This document shows positions 17,528 to 27,736 of a stretch of DNA of 64,000 nucleotides, piece after piece. Source of the stretch: Bacteroidales bacterium (GTDB lineage: Bacteria; Bacteroidota; Bacteroidia; Bacteroidales; UBA932). The notes beneath the pieces are model-generated. The model ran no database searches. It was given only the letters and a program-made list of their open reading frames with translations, and had not been told where the DNA came from. The stretch spans positions 48,479 through 112,478 of the forward strand of contig SUYP01000006.1 of assembly GCA_015060395.1 (NCBI GenBank). The letters run 5' to 3'. How positions within the stretch are numbered: the stretch's first letter is position 1; each line of letters begins with the position of its first letter. The translations under genes and the position numbers were made by a program.

Positions 17528-18460
17528 TTATGGAAACAGTTCCTCCAGGATTGACAGGTTGAGCCGCAGCATTCTTCTGAGCTGCTGATTGGAGGCGTTG
17601 TAGCTGAAATGCATCTGGCGGGCGGTGTCGATCTTTTGCTGAGCGTTGAGCTGTGCGGGCGTCTTGACAGAGTATTCTTTGCTGATGTGCGAGCATATCA
17701 CTGAGTAGAGTTCCTCGTCGGTGAGGAAGATGGTGTCTTTGAGTCGGGATGCTATCTGACTGAATGCTTCTGCATTGCGTGTGAGTGAATTGAAGTAGCT
17801 TCGTGCATCCCTGAACATACTTTCTCCGAGTTTGATGTCGCAGAAAGAGGGGATGAAGGGTATTGAGTTGATTACTTTTAAATCCTTGAATGGTGCTATT
17901 ATCTTTGTATGTAGCATAGCCCGTTGGGTCAGGATCGGTAAGTCCCCTAATGCTGTGGTTGTCAGGTGTTTCAGCCAGTGGCAAAAATATGCACAGCCTC
18001 CGCCCCAAGGGTATGAGTCTGGCGTATATGCCGGATTGGCGACGAATGCATTTCGATTGGCGTAGATAATTTCGTTGCGTAGTGCCTGGAGGCTTTCAAT
18101 ATGAAGGATGTCCATTTTAAACTTACTCCAGTCGATGGCGCGTTGTCTCTTTGGGAACGCCTGTCTGAGTCTCGCTGCAAACAGATCAAATGCTTTAATG
18201 CAATCCTCCCGTTGCCCGGCTACGATAAGGTGGGCGTGATTGCCCATCAATTCAAATGTAAGCGCCCGTACTTTTTTGCTCAAATGCAATGAGGCTGCAA
18301 GAGCCCACATCCCGGTTGCGAAGTCTTCCTCACAGCAGAAGATGTTCTGCATCATTGTGCCGTCAGTATACATATGCCAATACGGACCGTTAGCGATAAA
18401 TATGCTTTCGCAAACTCTTTCCTTCTCTGAAAAACTCAGAGCACTATAATCCTTCTTCAT
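17528..18460 (-). mobile_element. REP-associated tyrosine transposase-like (HUH/Y1, RAYT family) protein
   Basis: ALTFELMGNHAHLIVAG (HxH) plus downstream RNEIIYANRNAFV Tyr region; 310 aa. Confidence 0.78.
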
Positions 18461-18499
18461 AAATACCTATATTTTAATCATCCTTAAATCCTATTGGTT

Positions 18500-18652
18500 G
18501 GCCAGAATAATGGCCCTTTTCTTGGCCGCGGGCCTGTTTCAACCCTCGCCGGCCAGAAAACAGCCCGAATTTCTGGCCGCCATACAGACTCAGCCCTCGA
18601 TGGCCAGAAATAAGACCGATTTCCTGGCCAGTTCTCGATTGCGAGATTGGAG
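18500..18652. repeat. Three 51-bp tandem repeats, each with an internal GGCCAGAA-N12-TTCTGGCC-type palindrome
   Basis: Units begin at 18500, 18551 and 18602; last unit is diverged at its 3' end. Confidence 0.8.
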
Positions 18653-18782
18653 ACATATCCAGCGAGTCCACGCGGCTGGCAAATATGCCGGCCAGCCGCT
18701 CAACGCAAACTGCCCGAGCTAGGCCGAAGGGCTAGCGCAGCCTGCTTTGTGCCCCGAGCCAAATCTCGGCACACTATCTGGT

Positions 18783-19550
18783 TTATCCCTCTCCCACAAA
18801 CCCTAGCGTGGCCACGCTGATCCTCACGTCAGGCGGGAAGACCGTCCGCAGAGCCGTGAAGCAGGCCATCAAAGTAGAACCGGTAGTGAAGACATCGTCA
18901 ATGAGGACAATCCGGCGTATGTCGGGTCTTTCCTTCATCAATTCTGCTGCTGTTTCAGTCACTTCGAATGCGCCAGCTACATTCTTTGCCTTTCCTTCTA
19001 TGTCCAGCTTTGTCTGAGTAATGGTCCGCCGTCTTCTTGTCAGCAGGTCGGTGCGTATGGGTATATTCATAGTTGCAGCTATGGACCCGGCTATGATCTC
19101 GGCCTGATTATAACCTCGCTTCCATTTTCGTGTCCAATGCAGAGGGACTGGTATTATGAGATTACAGTCGTTCCATATATTGCTGGCAGCCAGCCTCTTG
19201 CCCAGCATTCTTCCGAAATGTTCCGCGGCACGGATTCCTCCCTGGTATTTGATGAAATATGGGATTTTCCGGTATTGGCTTTCTCTCTTGTAAAAGAAGA
19301 GGGCAGCGGCGCGGGCATAGATTTCTCTCTTTTCGGGAGCAGAATCAAGGTCTTTCTGTATAACTTCGTTGAAACGGTCGCTCATCGGGTTGACCGGCAT
19401 ATTCCAGAAATACGTCAGAGGCATATCCATCCTGCAGTTCAGGCAGATATGTCTTTCATTCAGCAGAAGCTTCCTTCCGCAGACTATGCATACGGACGGA
19501 AGCAATATGTTCCAGGCCGCAGCAAGCATTTTTCTTATTCCTTCAATCAT
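18783..19550 (-). CDS. comF: ComF family protein / phosphoribosyltransferase
   Basis: N-terminal Cys cluster CIVCGRK..CLNC; PRPP motif RIVLIDDVFTTGSTL. Confidence 0.88.
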   Translation of the reverse strand: MIEGIRKMLAAAWNILLPSVCIVCGRKLLLNERHICLNCRMDMPLTYFWNMPVNPMSDRFNEVIQKDLDSAPEKREIYARAAALFFYKRESQYRKIPYFIKYQGGIRAAEHFGRMLGKRLAASNIWNDCNLIIPVPLHWTRKWKRGYNQAEIIAGSIAATMNIPIRTDLLTRRRRTITQTKLDIEGKAKNVAGAFEVTETAAELMKERPDIRRIVLIDDVFTTGSTLMACFTALRTVFPPDVRISVATLGFVGEG

Positions 19551-19713
19551 TCAGGCAAGAAAGCCATTCTTTTTGAACAAGGGCATAAGAAAAAGAAAAA
19601 CCGTACTTAAGAAAAGTTGAAAATACATAAGAAAAAGAAAAATGTTCCGAAAAACATAGGTCTTCCGGAACATCGGGTTTAGGTTTTATGCAAATACGAT
19701 GATTGTCTTTCTG

Positions 19714-20460
19714 TCAGCAGTTCATTCCTCCGCAGCAGTTGATTACCTGTCCTGTTACGTATGCAGACAGGTCGCTGGCAAGGAAAAGGGCTACTTTCGC
19801 CACGTCTTCAGGACGGCCTCCACGTCTGAGAGGAATCTGCTTTTCCCATTCCTGACGTATGTTTTCCGGAAGAGCTCCGGTCATATCGGTGGCGATGAAG
19901 CCAGGAGCAATGCAGTTGGCGCGTATGCCCCTCGGTCCCATCTCCTTGGCTATGGATTTGGAAAGGCCTATGAGGCCAGCCTTTGAAGCCGAGTAGTTGC
20001 ATTGTCCGGCATTGCCTGATACTCCCACCACGGACGACATACTGATGATGCTTCCGCCTCTCTGTCTTGCCATAACCGGAGTGCAGGCGTGAATGAAGTT
20101 GAAGGCAGATTTGAGGTTGGTGTCGATCACTGCATCCCACTGCGCCTCGTCCATCCTCATCATAAGGCCGTCCTTAGTTATGCCGGCATTGTTGACCAAT
20201 ATGTCTATGCGGCCGAAAGTCGCCTTGACATCCTCCACGACTTTATGTGCGTCATCAAAGGATGAAGCATCCGATGTATAGGCTTTTGCGCGTACCCCCA
20301 TACCTTCGATTTCTGCCTTGAGTGATTCGGCAGCCTCGTGCTGCGACCTGTATGTGAATGCTATGTCAGCTCCTTCGGATGCGAACATCAATGCCGTCGC
20401 TCTTCCGATGCCTCTTGTCGCTCCTGTTATCAGAGCGGTCTTTCCAGTCAGTAGTCCCAT
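19714..20460 (-). CDS. fabG: 3-oxoacyl-ACP reductase
   Basis: TGATRGIG cofactor motif, NNAG, YSASKAG; start at MGLLTGKTA. Confidence 0.93.
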   Translation of the reverse strand: MGLLTGKTALITGATRGIGRATALMFASEGADIAFTYRSQHEAAESLKAEIEGMGVRAKAYTSDASSFDDAHKVVEDVKATFGRIDILVNNAGITKDGLMMRMDEAQWDAVIDTNLKSAFNFIHACTPVMARQRGGSIISMSSVVGVSGNAGQCNYSASKAGLIGLSKSIAKEMGPRGIRANCIAPGFIATDMTGALPENIRQEWEKQIPLRRGGRPEDVAKVALFLASDLSAYVTGQVINCCGGMNC

Positions 20461-20582
20461 AGTTGAAAAGTAATCTTCTGCAAAAATATGCAACTCATTT
20501 CAAACGGCAAAGTAAAAGTCCTGTCATTCAGGCAAATCGGTGCCATTGTGGTCAAAATCGGCTTTTTGTGGCCAAAAATATA

Positions 20583-20590
20583 TATCTTTG
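20583..20590 (+). promoter_or_regulatory. -7 box TATCTTTG upstream of ahcY
   Basis: TAnnTTTG match about 30 nt before the ATG. Confidence 0.5.
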
Positions 20591-20620
20591 CGGGATCAAT
20601 GACATAAAATCATACATTAT

Positions 20621-21874
20621 ATGGCAAGCGAAATAAGAAATCCGCAGCTCTGGCAGGACGGCAGGCTGAAAATAGATTGGGTAAGACATCATATGCCTCT
20701 TTTGAACGGGCTTGAGGAAGAGTTCCGCCAGACCCTTCCTTTCAAGGGTAAGAAGGTGGCGCTTTCGGTTCATCTCGAAGCAAAGACTGCATATCTGTGT
20801 GAGGTGCTCGCAGCGGGTGGTGCGGAGATGTATGTGACCGGCAGCAACCCGCTCTCGACCCAGGACGATGTGGCGGCAGCTCTTGTTGAGGCCGGTCTTA
20901 ATGTGTTCGCCTGGTATGATGCCACTCCTGAGGAATATGAGGCCCATATAAGAAGGGTTCTTGAAGTGGGACCGAACATAATCATCGATGACGGCGGTGA
21001 CCTTGTCAATCTTATGCATACGGAATATGCGGACCTCATTCCTGGCGTGATCGGAGGATGCGAGGAGACCACTACAGGTATCCTCAGGCTCATCCAGCTC
21101 AACAATGCCAAGGCTTTGCGTTTCCCGATGATGCTCGTAAACAATGCTGACTGCAAGCATCTTTTCGACAACCGTTATGGCACGGGACAGTCGGTATGGG
21201 ATGGAATCAACCGTACCACGAATCTCATTGTTGCAGGCAAGAATGTGGTCGTAGCAGGTTATGGCTGGTGCGGAAAGGGTGTTGCAATGAGAGCCAAGGG
21301 CCTCGGAGCGGAGGTTATAGTGACCGAAGTGGATCCTATCAAGGCGATGGAAGCGGTAATGGATGGCTTCAAGGTGATGAAGATGGACCAGGCTGCACCG
21401 CTCGGTGATATATTCGTGACGGTGACGGGCTGCGACGCAGTCATTGTAAAGGAGCATTTCCTTAAGATGAAGGATGGAGCAATCTGCTGCAATGCAGGCC
21501 ATTTTGACTGCGAGGTGGATGTCGCGGGGCTCCGTGAGATTGCAAAAGACGTAAGGCCGGCGAGAAAGAATATAACCGGATATACACTGGAGAACGGCAA
21601 TAAGATCTATATCATAGCAGAAGGCCGCCTGGTAAATCTGGCTGCAGGTGACGGACATCCTGCCGAGATTATGGATATGTCATTCGCGATCCAGGCCCTC
21701 AGTGCAAAATATCTGGCCGAGAATGCAGAAACAATCTGCCGTGAGCCGGGCCGTATGGTTAACGATGTGCCTCTTGAAATCGATCAGGAAGTAGCCCGCC
21801 GCAAGCTGGCTTACTGGGGATGCGAAATCGATACCCTCACCCCAGAGCAGCACCGCTATCTGTTTGGAGAATAG
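20621..21874 (+). CDS. ahcY: Adenosylhomocysteinase
   Basis: VALSVHLEAKTA, VAGYGWCGKGVA NAD-binding motif, NAGHFDCEVDV. Confidence 0.96.
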   Translation: MASEIRNPQLWQDGRLKIDWVRHHMPLLNGLEEEFRQTLPFKGKKVALSVHLEAKTAYLCEVLAAGGAEMYVTGSNPLSTQDDVAAALVEAGLNVFAWYDATPEEYEAHIRRVLEVGPNIIIDDGGDLVNLMHTEYADLIPGVIGGCEETTTGILRLIQLNNAKALRFPMMLVNNADCKHLFDNRYGTGQSVWDGINRTTNLIVAGKNVVVAGYGWCGKGVAMRAKGLGAEVIVTEVDPIKAMEAVMDGFKVMKMDQAAPLGDIFVTVTGCDAVIVKEHFLKMKDGAICCNAGHFDCEVDVAGLREIAKDVRPARKNITGYTLENGNKIYIIAEGRLVNLAAGDGHPAEIMDMSFAIQALSAKYLAENAETICREPGRMVNDVPLEIDQEVARRKLAYWGCEIDTLTPEQHRYLFGE

Positions 21875-21889
21875 TACTGTAATTTGATT

Positions 21890-21996
21890 TACGGCATACA
21901 GCCATCTTGAAAACCGTGCTACCCCTCTGGCCGCAGAGGGAAGGGCCCGCTCCGTAGGAGTGGGAGGGTTTGTTTTCAAGATGGCTGTATGCCGTA
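21890..21996. repeat. Large palindromic element with 25-bp perfect arms and two internal hairpins
   Basis: TACGGCATACAGCCATCTTGAAAAC / GTTTTCAAGATGGCTGTATGCCGTA around a 57-nt centre. Confidence 0.85.
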
Positions 21997-22004
21997 GATA
22001 AAGG

Positions 22005-23534
22005 TTAGAAATATTTCTTCTCGTTGCGGTCCAATGCAATGAAGATGAACAACAGGGCGGTGAAACCCCAGAGGGACGAACCTCCGTAGCTGACGAACGG
22101 AAGCGGGATACCGATCACCGGCATCAGTCCTATTGTCATACCTATGTTGATGAAGAGATGCATAAATATGCAGCAGGCCACGCAGTAGCCGTATATTCGC
22201 GTAAATGCCTCCCTGCTCCTTTCGGCGTTGCTGATTATCCTCCATATAAGGAATACGTATAGAAGGATCACGAAGGTGGATCCGAAGAAGCCCCATTCCT
22301 CACCGATGGTGCAGAAGATGAAGTCGGTACTCTGTTCCGGAACGAAGCCGTATGTGGTCTGCGTACCGTTCAGATATCCCTTGCCGAATACGCCTCCTGA
22401 GCCGATGGCGATCATAGACTGATTTACGTTATATCCGACTCCGGTCGGGTCCTCCTTCATTCCAAGAAGCACTTCGATACGTTTTCTCTGGTGATCCTGC
22501 AGGACTTCGTTGAATATGAAATCTGCTGAGAATACGAGGGCGATGCCGGCAATCATAGATATCACGGTCAGATGCGAGAACACGTTCCTTTCGCGATAGG
22601 CTGTGAATACTACCAGAGGCAGCGACAGCCCTGCTGCTCCAAGCAATATGTAGAGCGGGTTTATCTTGTTGGACAACGGTTCCCTCAGTCCTGCAGCCTC
22701 ATAGTCTCCTTCTGCCGCTGTCAATGCCGCCAGACCTTCTTCTCCGAGTATGTTGTTCGTGCAGAGGTCCAGTATGGACGGGAGGGCAGCGAAGAGTGCG
22801 ATGAGCGGGATACCTATCATAAGCCACCACTTGAAGCGTCCGGAGTAGAGACAGATGCACAGAGATGCCACTGATATCACCACCAGAATCGCGACGTATG
22901 GTGATGCCGTCAGGGTCAGGATAAAAGAAAGTATGGCCATACCGACAAGGAATATGAGCCATCCGGAAAGCCCCTCCCTGTACAGCATAAAGATGAAGCC
23001 GACATATACCAGAGCCGATCCTGTCTCGCTCTGCAGGACGATGATCATCATAGGAAGAAGGATGATCAATGCCGTGATTATGAAGTCTTTGGCTCTTCCG
23101 ATCTTATAGCCTTGCTGGCTCATTATGGTGGCCAGCAGAAGAGATGTGGATATCTTGGATATTTCCGCCGGCTGGAATCTTATGGGACCGAATGCAAACC
23201 AGGAACGCGAGCCTTTCACCTCGATGCCGAGGAATATTACAGCGATCAGAAGCGCTAGTACGAAGAGGTATATCGGCACGGACAGGCCTTCATAGACCCT
23301 CGGGCTCAGGACGAACAGGATTATGGATGCTATGCAAAGTGCTGTTATGATCCAAACGAACTGCTTTCCGCTCCTGCAGCCGAAGTCGAAGATGGATGCT
23401 GGCTCTGAGGAGTGCACGGATGCATAGATGTTGGCCCAGCCTATCAGCACCAGAAGCAGATAACATATTACCAGTTTCCAGTCGATAGTCTTGGCGAGTC
23501 CTCTTCCTTTATGTCCTCCTGTATCTCTCATCAT
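22005..23534 (-). CDS. rodA: Rod shape-determining protein RodA
   Basis: FtsW/RodA/SpoVE family polytopic protein; PLPFVSYGGSS motif; adjacent to PBP2. Confidence 0.93.
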   Translation of the reverse strand: MMRDTGGHKGRGLAKTIDWKLVICYLLLVLIGWANIYASVHSSEPASIFDFGCRSGKQFVWIITALCIASIILFVLSPRVYEGLSVPIYLFVLALLIAVIFLGIEVKGSRSWFAFGPIRFQPAEISKISTSLLLATIMSQQGYKIGRAKDFIITALIILLPMMIIVLQSETGSALVYVGFIFMLYREGLSGWLIFLVGMAILSFILTLTASPYVAILVVISVASLCICLYSGRFKWWLMIGIPLIALFAALPSILDLCTNNILGEEGLAALTAAEGDYEAAGLREPLSNKINPLYILLGAAGLSLPLVVFTAYRERNVFSHLTVISMIAGIALVFSADFIFNEVLQDHQRKRIEVLLGMKEDPTGVGYNVNQSMIAIGSGGVFGKGYLNGTQTTYGFVPEQSTDFIFCTIGEEWGFFGSTFVILLYVFLIWRIISNAERSREAFTRIYGYCVACCIFMHLFINIGMTIGLMPVIGIPLPFVSYGGSSLWGFTALLFIFIALDRNEKKYF

Positions 23535-25375
23535 TTCCTTACTTTAACCCTGTCCATAAGATTGCCCTGCAGGATTCTGTCTTCAAGCGACTTCCTGCTT
23601 TCGCTGATTTCTCCTGTAAGATACATTTCTGTCAGGAGAGAGGCGATAGGAGCCGCCCAGGTTGCACCGAAGCCTCCGTTTTCTACGTATGCAGCCACAG
23701 CGATCTTCGGATTGTCTCTTGGCGCAAAGCAGATGAACACTGAATGGTCGTGTCCGTGCGGGTTCTGCGCCGTACCCGTTTTTCCGCAGATGTCCAGTCC
23801 TTCCACGGCTGCGATGCTTGCTGTACCTCCGGAGCCGAAACCGCTGTTCACGGCTCGGTACATACCGCCCACTACCTTAGGGAAATGAGTGGTATCGACC
23901 ATAGTATAGTGCCTTTCCTTGTATTTAGGGTCGATCTCAACGTGTTCTGAATCCTTTATGATGTGTGGCGTGTAATAGAATCCTCTGTTGGCGATGGTGG
24001 CACAAAGATTCGCCAGATGAAGAGGAGTGCATCCGATCTCTCCCTGGCCGATAGAAAGGGAAATGACTGTGGTTGCCTTCCATCCGCCTTTACGGTAGTA
24101 TCTGTTATAGTACTTTGAATCAGGAATGAAGCCTCCGAGCTCTGACGGGAAATCCGAACCGAGCTTCTGTCCGAAGCCGAAACTCATCACATACTCCCTC
24201 CATTTGTCCATAGCCTCGTCTATCTCCTTGTATTTCGGGTTTTCCAGAAGGTCGCGGAGGATGTAGCAGTAATATGCATTGCAGGACATCATTATGGACT
24301 CCTCGAAATTGATAGGCGATTTGTGTGCGTGGCATCCGAGCTTGCTGCGTCCGAAATGATAACCCATACTGCACGGATACAGGGTGTTCGGTGTAAGGAC
24401 CCCTTCCTGAAGGCCTATGAGGCCGTTCACGAGCTTGAATACGGAGCCTGGAGGATATGATGCCTGCACGGCCCTGTTGAACATCGGTTTGTATGGATTG
24501 GTCGATATGTCCTTATAGTGCTGTCCGATGTCTGCGAGCATATCCACGTCTATTCCGGGGCTGGATACCATCGTAAGGATCTCTCCGGTAGCGGGTTCTA
24601 TGGCTACTAGACTGCCCACCTTGTTGGCCATAAGCATCTGGCCGTAATGCTGGAGCTCGGCGTCGATGGTGGTCGTGATGTCCTTTCCCGGAACGGCCTC
24701 CTTGTCCAGCTCTCCGTCCTTGTATCTCGACTCGATCCTGTTCCTGGAGTTCCTGAGCCATATATTGTAACCCTTTTCTCCGCGAAGCTCTTCTTCTCTG
24801 GCCGCCTCTATTCCAGTCTTTCCGGCATAGTCTCCGGATTTGTATTCGTCAGGATGCTTGGCCAGAAAGGCTGCGTCAACTTCGGAAACATAACCGAGAA
24901 GGTTTCCTCCGGCATTGAAAGGATATTCACGTATGCTTCGAGCCTGTCCTCTGAATCCCGGAAACTTATATGCGACTTCGGCGAACTTCATATAGGTTTC
25001 AGGAGGCAGCTGCTTGAGCATCACCACTGACTGATATCCGATGCGTCTTCTGTTATTATAGAATTCCTGCATCTTCTCGCGGACGAATTCCGGTTCCACT
25101 CCCAGCACTTCACAGAAAGCAAGCGTATCGAATTCCGCCACTTCCTTTGGGGTGACCAGAAGATCGTATGCGACCTTGTTGCCGACGAGGATGTTTCCGT
25201 CCCTGTCGTGGATGATGCCACGTGTAGGATATATGGTGGAATATACCATAGAGTTGTTCGCAGCGTCCGTCTTGTATTTGTCATCGATTATCTGGATGCT
25301 GAAAAGCTTGGCTATGAGTATGGCTGCTGCAGTGCAGAGACCGATTATCAGTCTGTTTTCCCTGTTAAGTTTCAT
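23531..25375 (-). CDS. mrdA: Penicillin-binding protein 2
   Basis: SxxK-type PPGSVFKLV, GKTGTAQNPHG; overlaps rodA by 4 bp. Confidence 0.93.
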   Translation of the reverse strand: MKLNRENRLIIGLCTAAAILIAKLFSIQIIDDKYKTDAANNSMVYSTIYPTRGIIHDRDGNILVGNKVAYDLLVTPKEVAEFDTLAFCEVLGVEPEFVREKMQEFYNNRRRIGYQSVVMLKQLPPETYMKFAEVAYKFPGFRGQARSIREYPFNAGGNLLGYVSEVDAAFLAKHPDEYKSGDYAGKTGIEAAREEELRGEKGYNIWLRNSRNRIESRYKDGELDKEAVPGKDITTTIDAELQHYGQMLMANKVGSLVAIEPATGEILTMVSSPGIDVDMLADIGQHYKDISTNPYKPMFNRAVQASYPPGSVFKLVNGLIGLQEGVLTPNTLYPCSMGYHFGRSKLGCHAHKSPINFEESIMMSCNAYYCYILRDLLENPKYKEIDEAMDKWREYVMSFGFGQKLGSDFPSELGGFIPDSKYYNRYYRKGGWKATTVISLSIGQGEIGCTPLHLANLCATIANRGFYYTPHIIKDSEHVEIDPKYKERHYTMVDTTHFPKVVGGMYRAVNSGFGSGGTASIAAVEGLDICGKTGTAQNPHGHDHSVFICFAPRDNPKIAVAAYVENGGFGATWAAPIASLLTEMYLTGEISESRKSLEDRILQGNLMDRVKVRK

Positions 25376-25384
25376 CTATGCCTC

Positions 25385-25900
25385 CTATTTCCTGTCGTCC
25401 GGTGTAAGAAGATTCGCTACAATGAGGCAGATAAGCCAGTTGGAAATGAGAGATGCGCCGAAATATACTGCATTGAACCAGAGGGGACGTGTCCCTGCTC
25501 CGTCAAGCATTATGTATATACCGAGGAATACAGCTATGGATGTCAGTATGGCGGCGGAAACCTTGGCTATTCCGTATTTGTTGAAGGAGAAGCTGTCGCT
25601 TCTTGTTATGAGGTCTTCTCCGAAGAATACCCTTATGATAGTCTTGCGCGCCAGGGCTACCGGTACCAGCGAAGCCGCATTGATTCCGATCAGGCCTTCA
25701 GACAGCCAATCGACTGCCAGACCGCTTCCGAAAGCGATGAGCATACATCCTATGGTGCTTATCTTCAGCGGGATACAAAGCACCATAGCAGGCAGTATAG
25801 ACAGCATAATGTACGGCCCGAGTGGCGAATAGTTGCAGAGCACTATCTGACATATAAGCAGAAGGAAGTATAAAATCCCGAAATGTTGGTTCATTCTCAT
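25385..25900 (-). CDS. mreD: Rod shape-determining protein MreD
   Basis: Small multi-TM protein between mreC and mrdA. Confidence 0.85.
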   Translation of the reverse strand: MRMNQHFGILYFLLLICQIVLCNYSPLGPYIMLSILPAMVLCIPLKISTIGCMLIAFGSGLAVDWLSEGLIGINAASLVPVALARKTIIRVFFGEDLITRSDSFSFNKYGIAKVSAAILTSIAVFLGIYIMLDGAGTRPLWFNAVYFGASLISNWLICLIVANLLTPDDRK

Positions 25901-26709
25901 AGGCTTTCCTCCAGCTTTTTGATTTCCTCCTCGCCGATGTTCTCGACGATGGTCACATATCTCAATGCCCCGAAATCCTCAAACAAAGATATCTCGATGT
26001 CGTATGTGGCTCCGTTCACGATCTTGGCCTCTCCCGTTGTTCCGAGCGGAATGTCAGGAGGGAAGATGGATGAATAACCGCTGGTATAGACAGTGTCGCC
26101 TTTCTCGAATTCAACGTGAAGAGGAATTTCCCTGAGGATAGCCCCGTCGCTGCTGAGGCCGTCCCAGCTCATCGGGCCTACCGCTCCTTCTTCTCCGAGC
26201 CTTGCACTGATGTTCATCTCGTGATTCTTGAAGGATCTGGCGTATGAGAAGTTGCGGCTGACAGCATCTATCACACCTACAGCTCCCTGTCCTGTCACCA
26301 CGCCGGCACCCTTGCTTACTCCATCCTCGCTTCCTTTCCCGATTATCATATAGTTATGCAGGGTATTGTTGCTTATCTTCACGATAGTTGCAGGAATATA
26401 TCTGAAGCCTCCGGCAATTCCGTCTTCCGGATAAGCCTGAGTCTTTCCTGTCTGAGCTTCTATCTCGGCGAGCCTCACCCTGAGCCTGTGATTCTCTTCA
26501 GCAAGGACATCATTCCTTTTCTTCAGCGAGAAATAGTGCCTGATGTTCTGTGTGCTGCCCCATACCGTACCGCTGACCGCCTGTATGCCCTTTGAGAACC
26601 ATACGTTCTGCAGGGTTCCGTTGTTGCGGAGCATATTCAACGCAGCTACCTCCAACAGGATGAAGATAGCTGCATTGATCAGATGATATATTACATTGCT
26701 TCTACGCAA
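25897..26709 (-). CDS. mreC: Rod shape-determining protein MreC
   Basis: N-terminal TM and coiled coil, NYMIIGKGSEDGVSKGAGVVTGQGAVGVI. Confidence 0.92.
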   Translation of the reverse strand: MRRSNVIYHLINAAIFILLEVAALNMLRNNGTLQNVWFSKGIQAVSGTVWGSTQNIRHYFSLKKRNDVLAEENHRLRVRLAEIEAQTGKTQAYPEDGIAGGFRYIPATIVKISNNTLHNYMIIGKGSEDGVSKGAGVVTGQGAVGVIDAVSRNFSYARSFKNHEMNISARLGEEGAVGPMSWDGLSSDGAILREIPLHVEFEKGDTVYTSGYSSIFPPDIPLGTTGEAKIVNGATYDIEISLFEDFGALRYVTIVENIGEEEIKKLEESL

Positions 26710-26713
26710 GGCC

Positions 26714-27736
26714 TTATCTCATAAGGAATGTGTAATTGTCGGTATTCTTGAGTGCGAGGCAGGTACCGCGTGCCACAGCCCTGAGCGGATCCTGCGCTAC
26801 GTGGAACGGAATGTTGATCTTCTCTGTGAGTCTGTTTGCAAGTCCTCTGAGGAGGGATCCTCCACCTGCGAGGTGGATACCGTTCTCCACGATGTCCGAA
26901 TACAGCTCAGGCGGAGTCTGCTCGAGGACGTGGATGATTCCGCTTTCGATACGTGCCACTGACTTGTCAAGGCAGTGTGCGATCTCCTGATGGGTGATGG
27001 TCGCGTGTACCGGATGCGCGGTCATAAGGTTAGGACCTGTGATTGCGTATGGCTCCGGTTCTTCCTCAAGGTTAGGGATAACGGCGCCGATCGCGATCTT
27101 GATCTTTTCGGCTGTGATCTGACCTACTCTGATGTTGTGCTGCTGACGCAGATACATCTGGATGTCATTTGTGAATACGTCACCTGCGACCTTGATGGAA
27201 TCCTGTACTACGATACCTCCGAGAGAGATGACGGCGATTTCGGTCGTACCACCTCCGATGTCCACGACCATATTTCCCTTAGGAGCCTCGACGTCGAGAC
27301 CGATACCGAGGGCTGAAGCCATCGGCTCATAAATCAGATATACGTCGCGTCCTCCGGCGTGCTCTGTGGAGTCACGTACGGCACGGATCTCCACTTCGGT
27401 ACTTCCCGAAGGGATGCCGACCACAATCTTGAGGTTCGGCGTGAAGAGTGACCTGCGCTTGTTGTTCACCTGCTTGATGAATCCACGGATCATCATCTCC
27501 GCAGCGTTGAAGTCTGCGATGACTCCATCCTTGAGAGGACGTACGGTCTTTATGCCCGGGTTCTCCCTCTCCTGCATCAGCTTGGCTTTCTGTCCTAGCG
27601 CGAGAGCCTTGCCGGTGCTGTTGTCAATAGCCACGATACTAGGCTCGTCAAGCACTATCTGGTCATTTTGGAAGATGACCGTATTGGCTGTACCGAGGTC
27701 AATCGCGAGCTCTTGTGTAAGAAAATTGAATCCCAT
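26714..27736 (-). CDS. mreB: Rod shape-determining protein MreB
   Basis: IDLGTANTVIFQND, VVDIGGGTTEIAVISLGG, LAGGGSLLRGL. Confidence 0.97.
   Translation of the reverse strand: MGFNFLTQELAIDLGTANTVIFQNDQIVLDEPSIVAIDNSTGKALALGQKAKLMQERENPGIKTVRPLKDGVIADFNAAEMMIRGFIKQVNNKRRSLFTPNLKIVVGIPSGSTEVEIRAVRDSTEHAGGRDVYLIYEPMASALGIGLDVEAPKGNMVVDIGGGTTEIAVISLGGIVVQDSIKVAGDVFTNDIQMYLRQQHNIRVGQITAEKIKIAIGAVIPNLEEEPEPYAITGPNLMTAHPVHATITHQEIAHCLDKSVARIESGIIHVLEQTPPELYSDIVENGIHLAGGGSLLRGLANRLTEKINIPFHVAQDPLRAVARGTCLALKNTDNYTFLMR

Noticed and set aside
18500-18652. CRISPR array
   Set aside because: Direct 51-bp tandem units without distinct repeat/spacer alternation, no cas genes, units are palindromic and abut a RAYT gene.
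19584-19645. Repeated cataagaaaaagaaaaa motif downstream of comF
   Set aside because: Two short A-rich copies; compatible with low-complexity intergenic sequence next to a terminator-like hairpin.
20552-21658. 368-aa minus-strand ORF opposite ahcY
   Set aside because: Antisense shadow of a confident adenosylhomocysteinase gene; His/Cys-rich composition typical of shadow frames.
21890-21996. Integron attC site
   Set aside because: Arms are perfect over 25 bp and no GTTRRRY/RYYYAAC boxes or integrase are evident.
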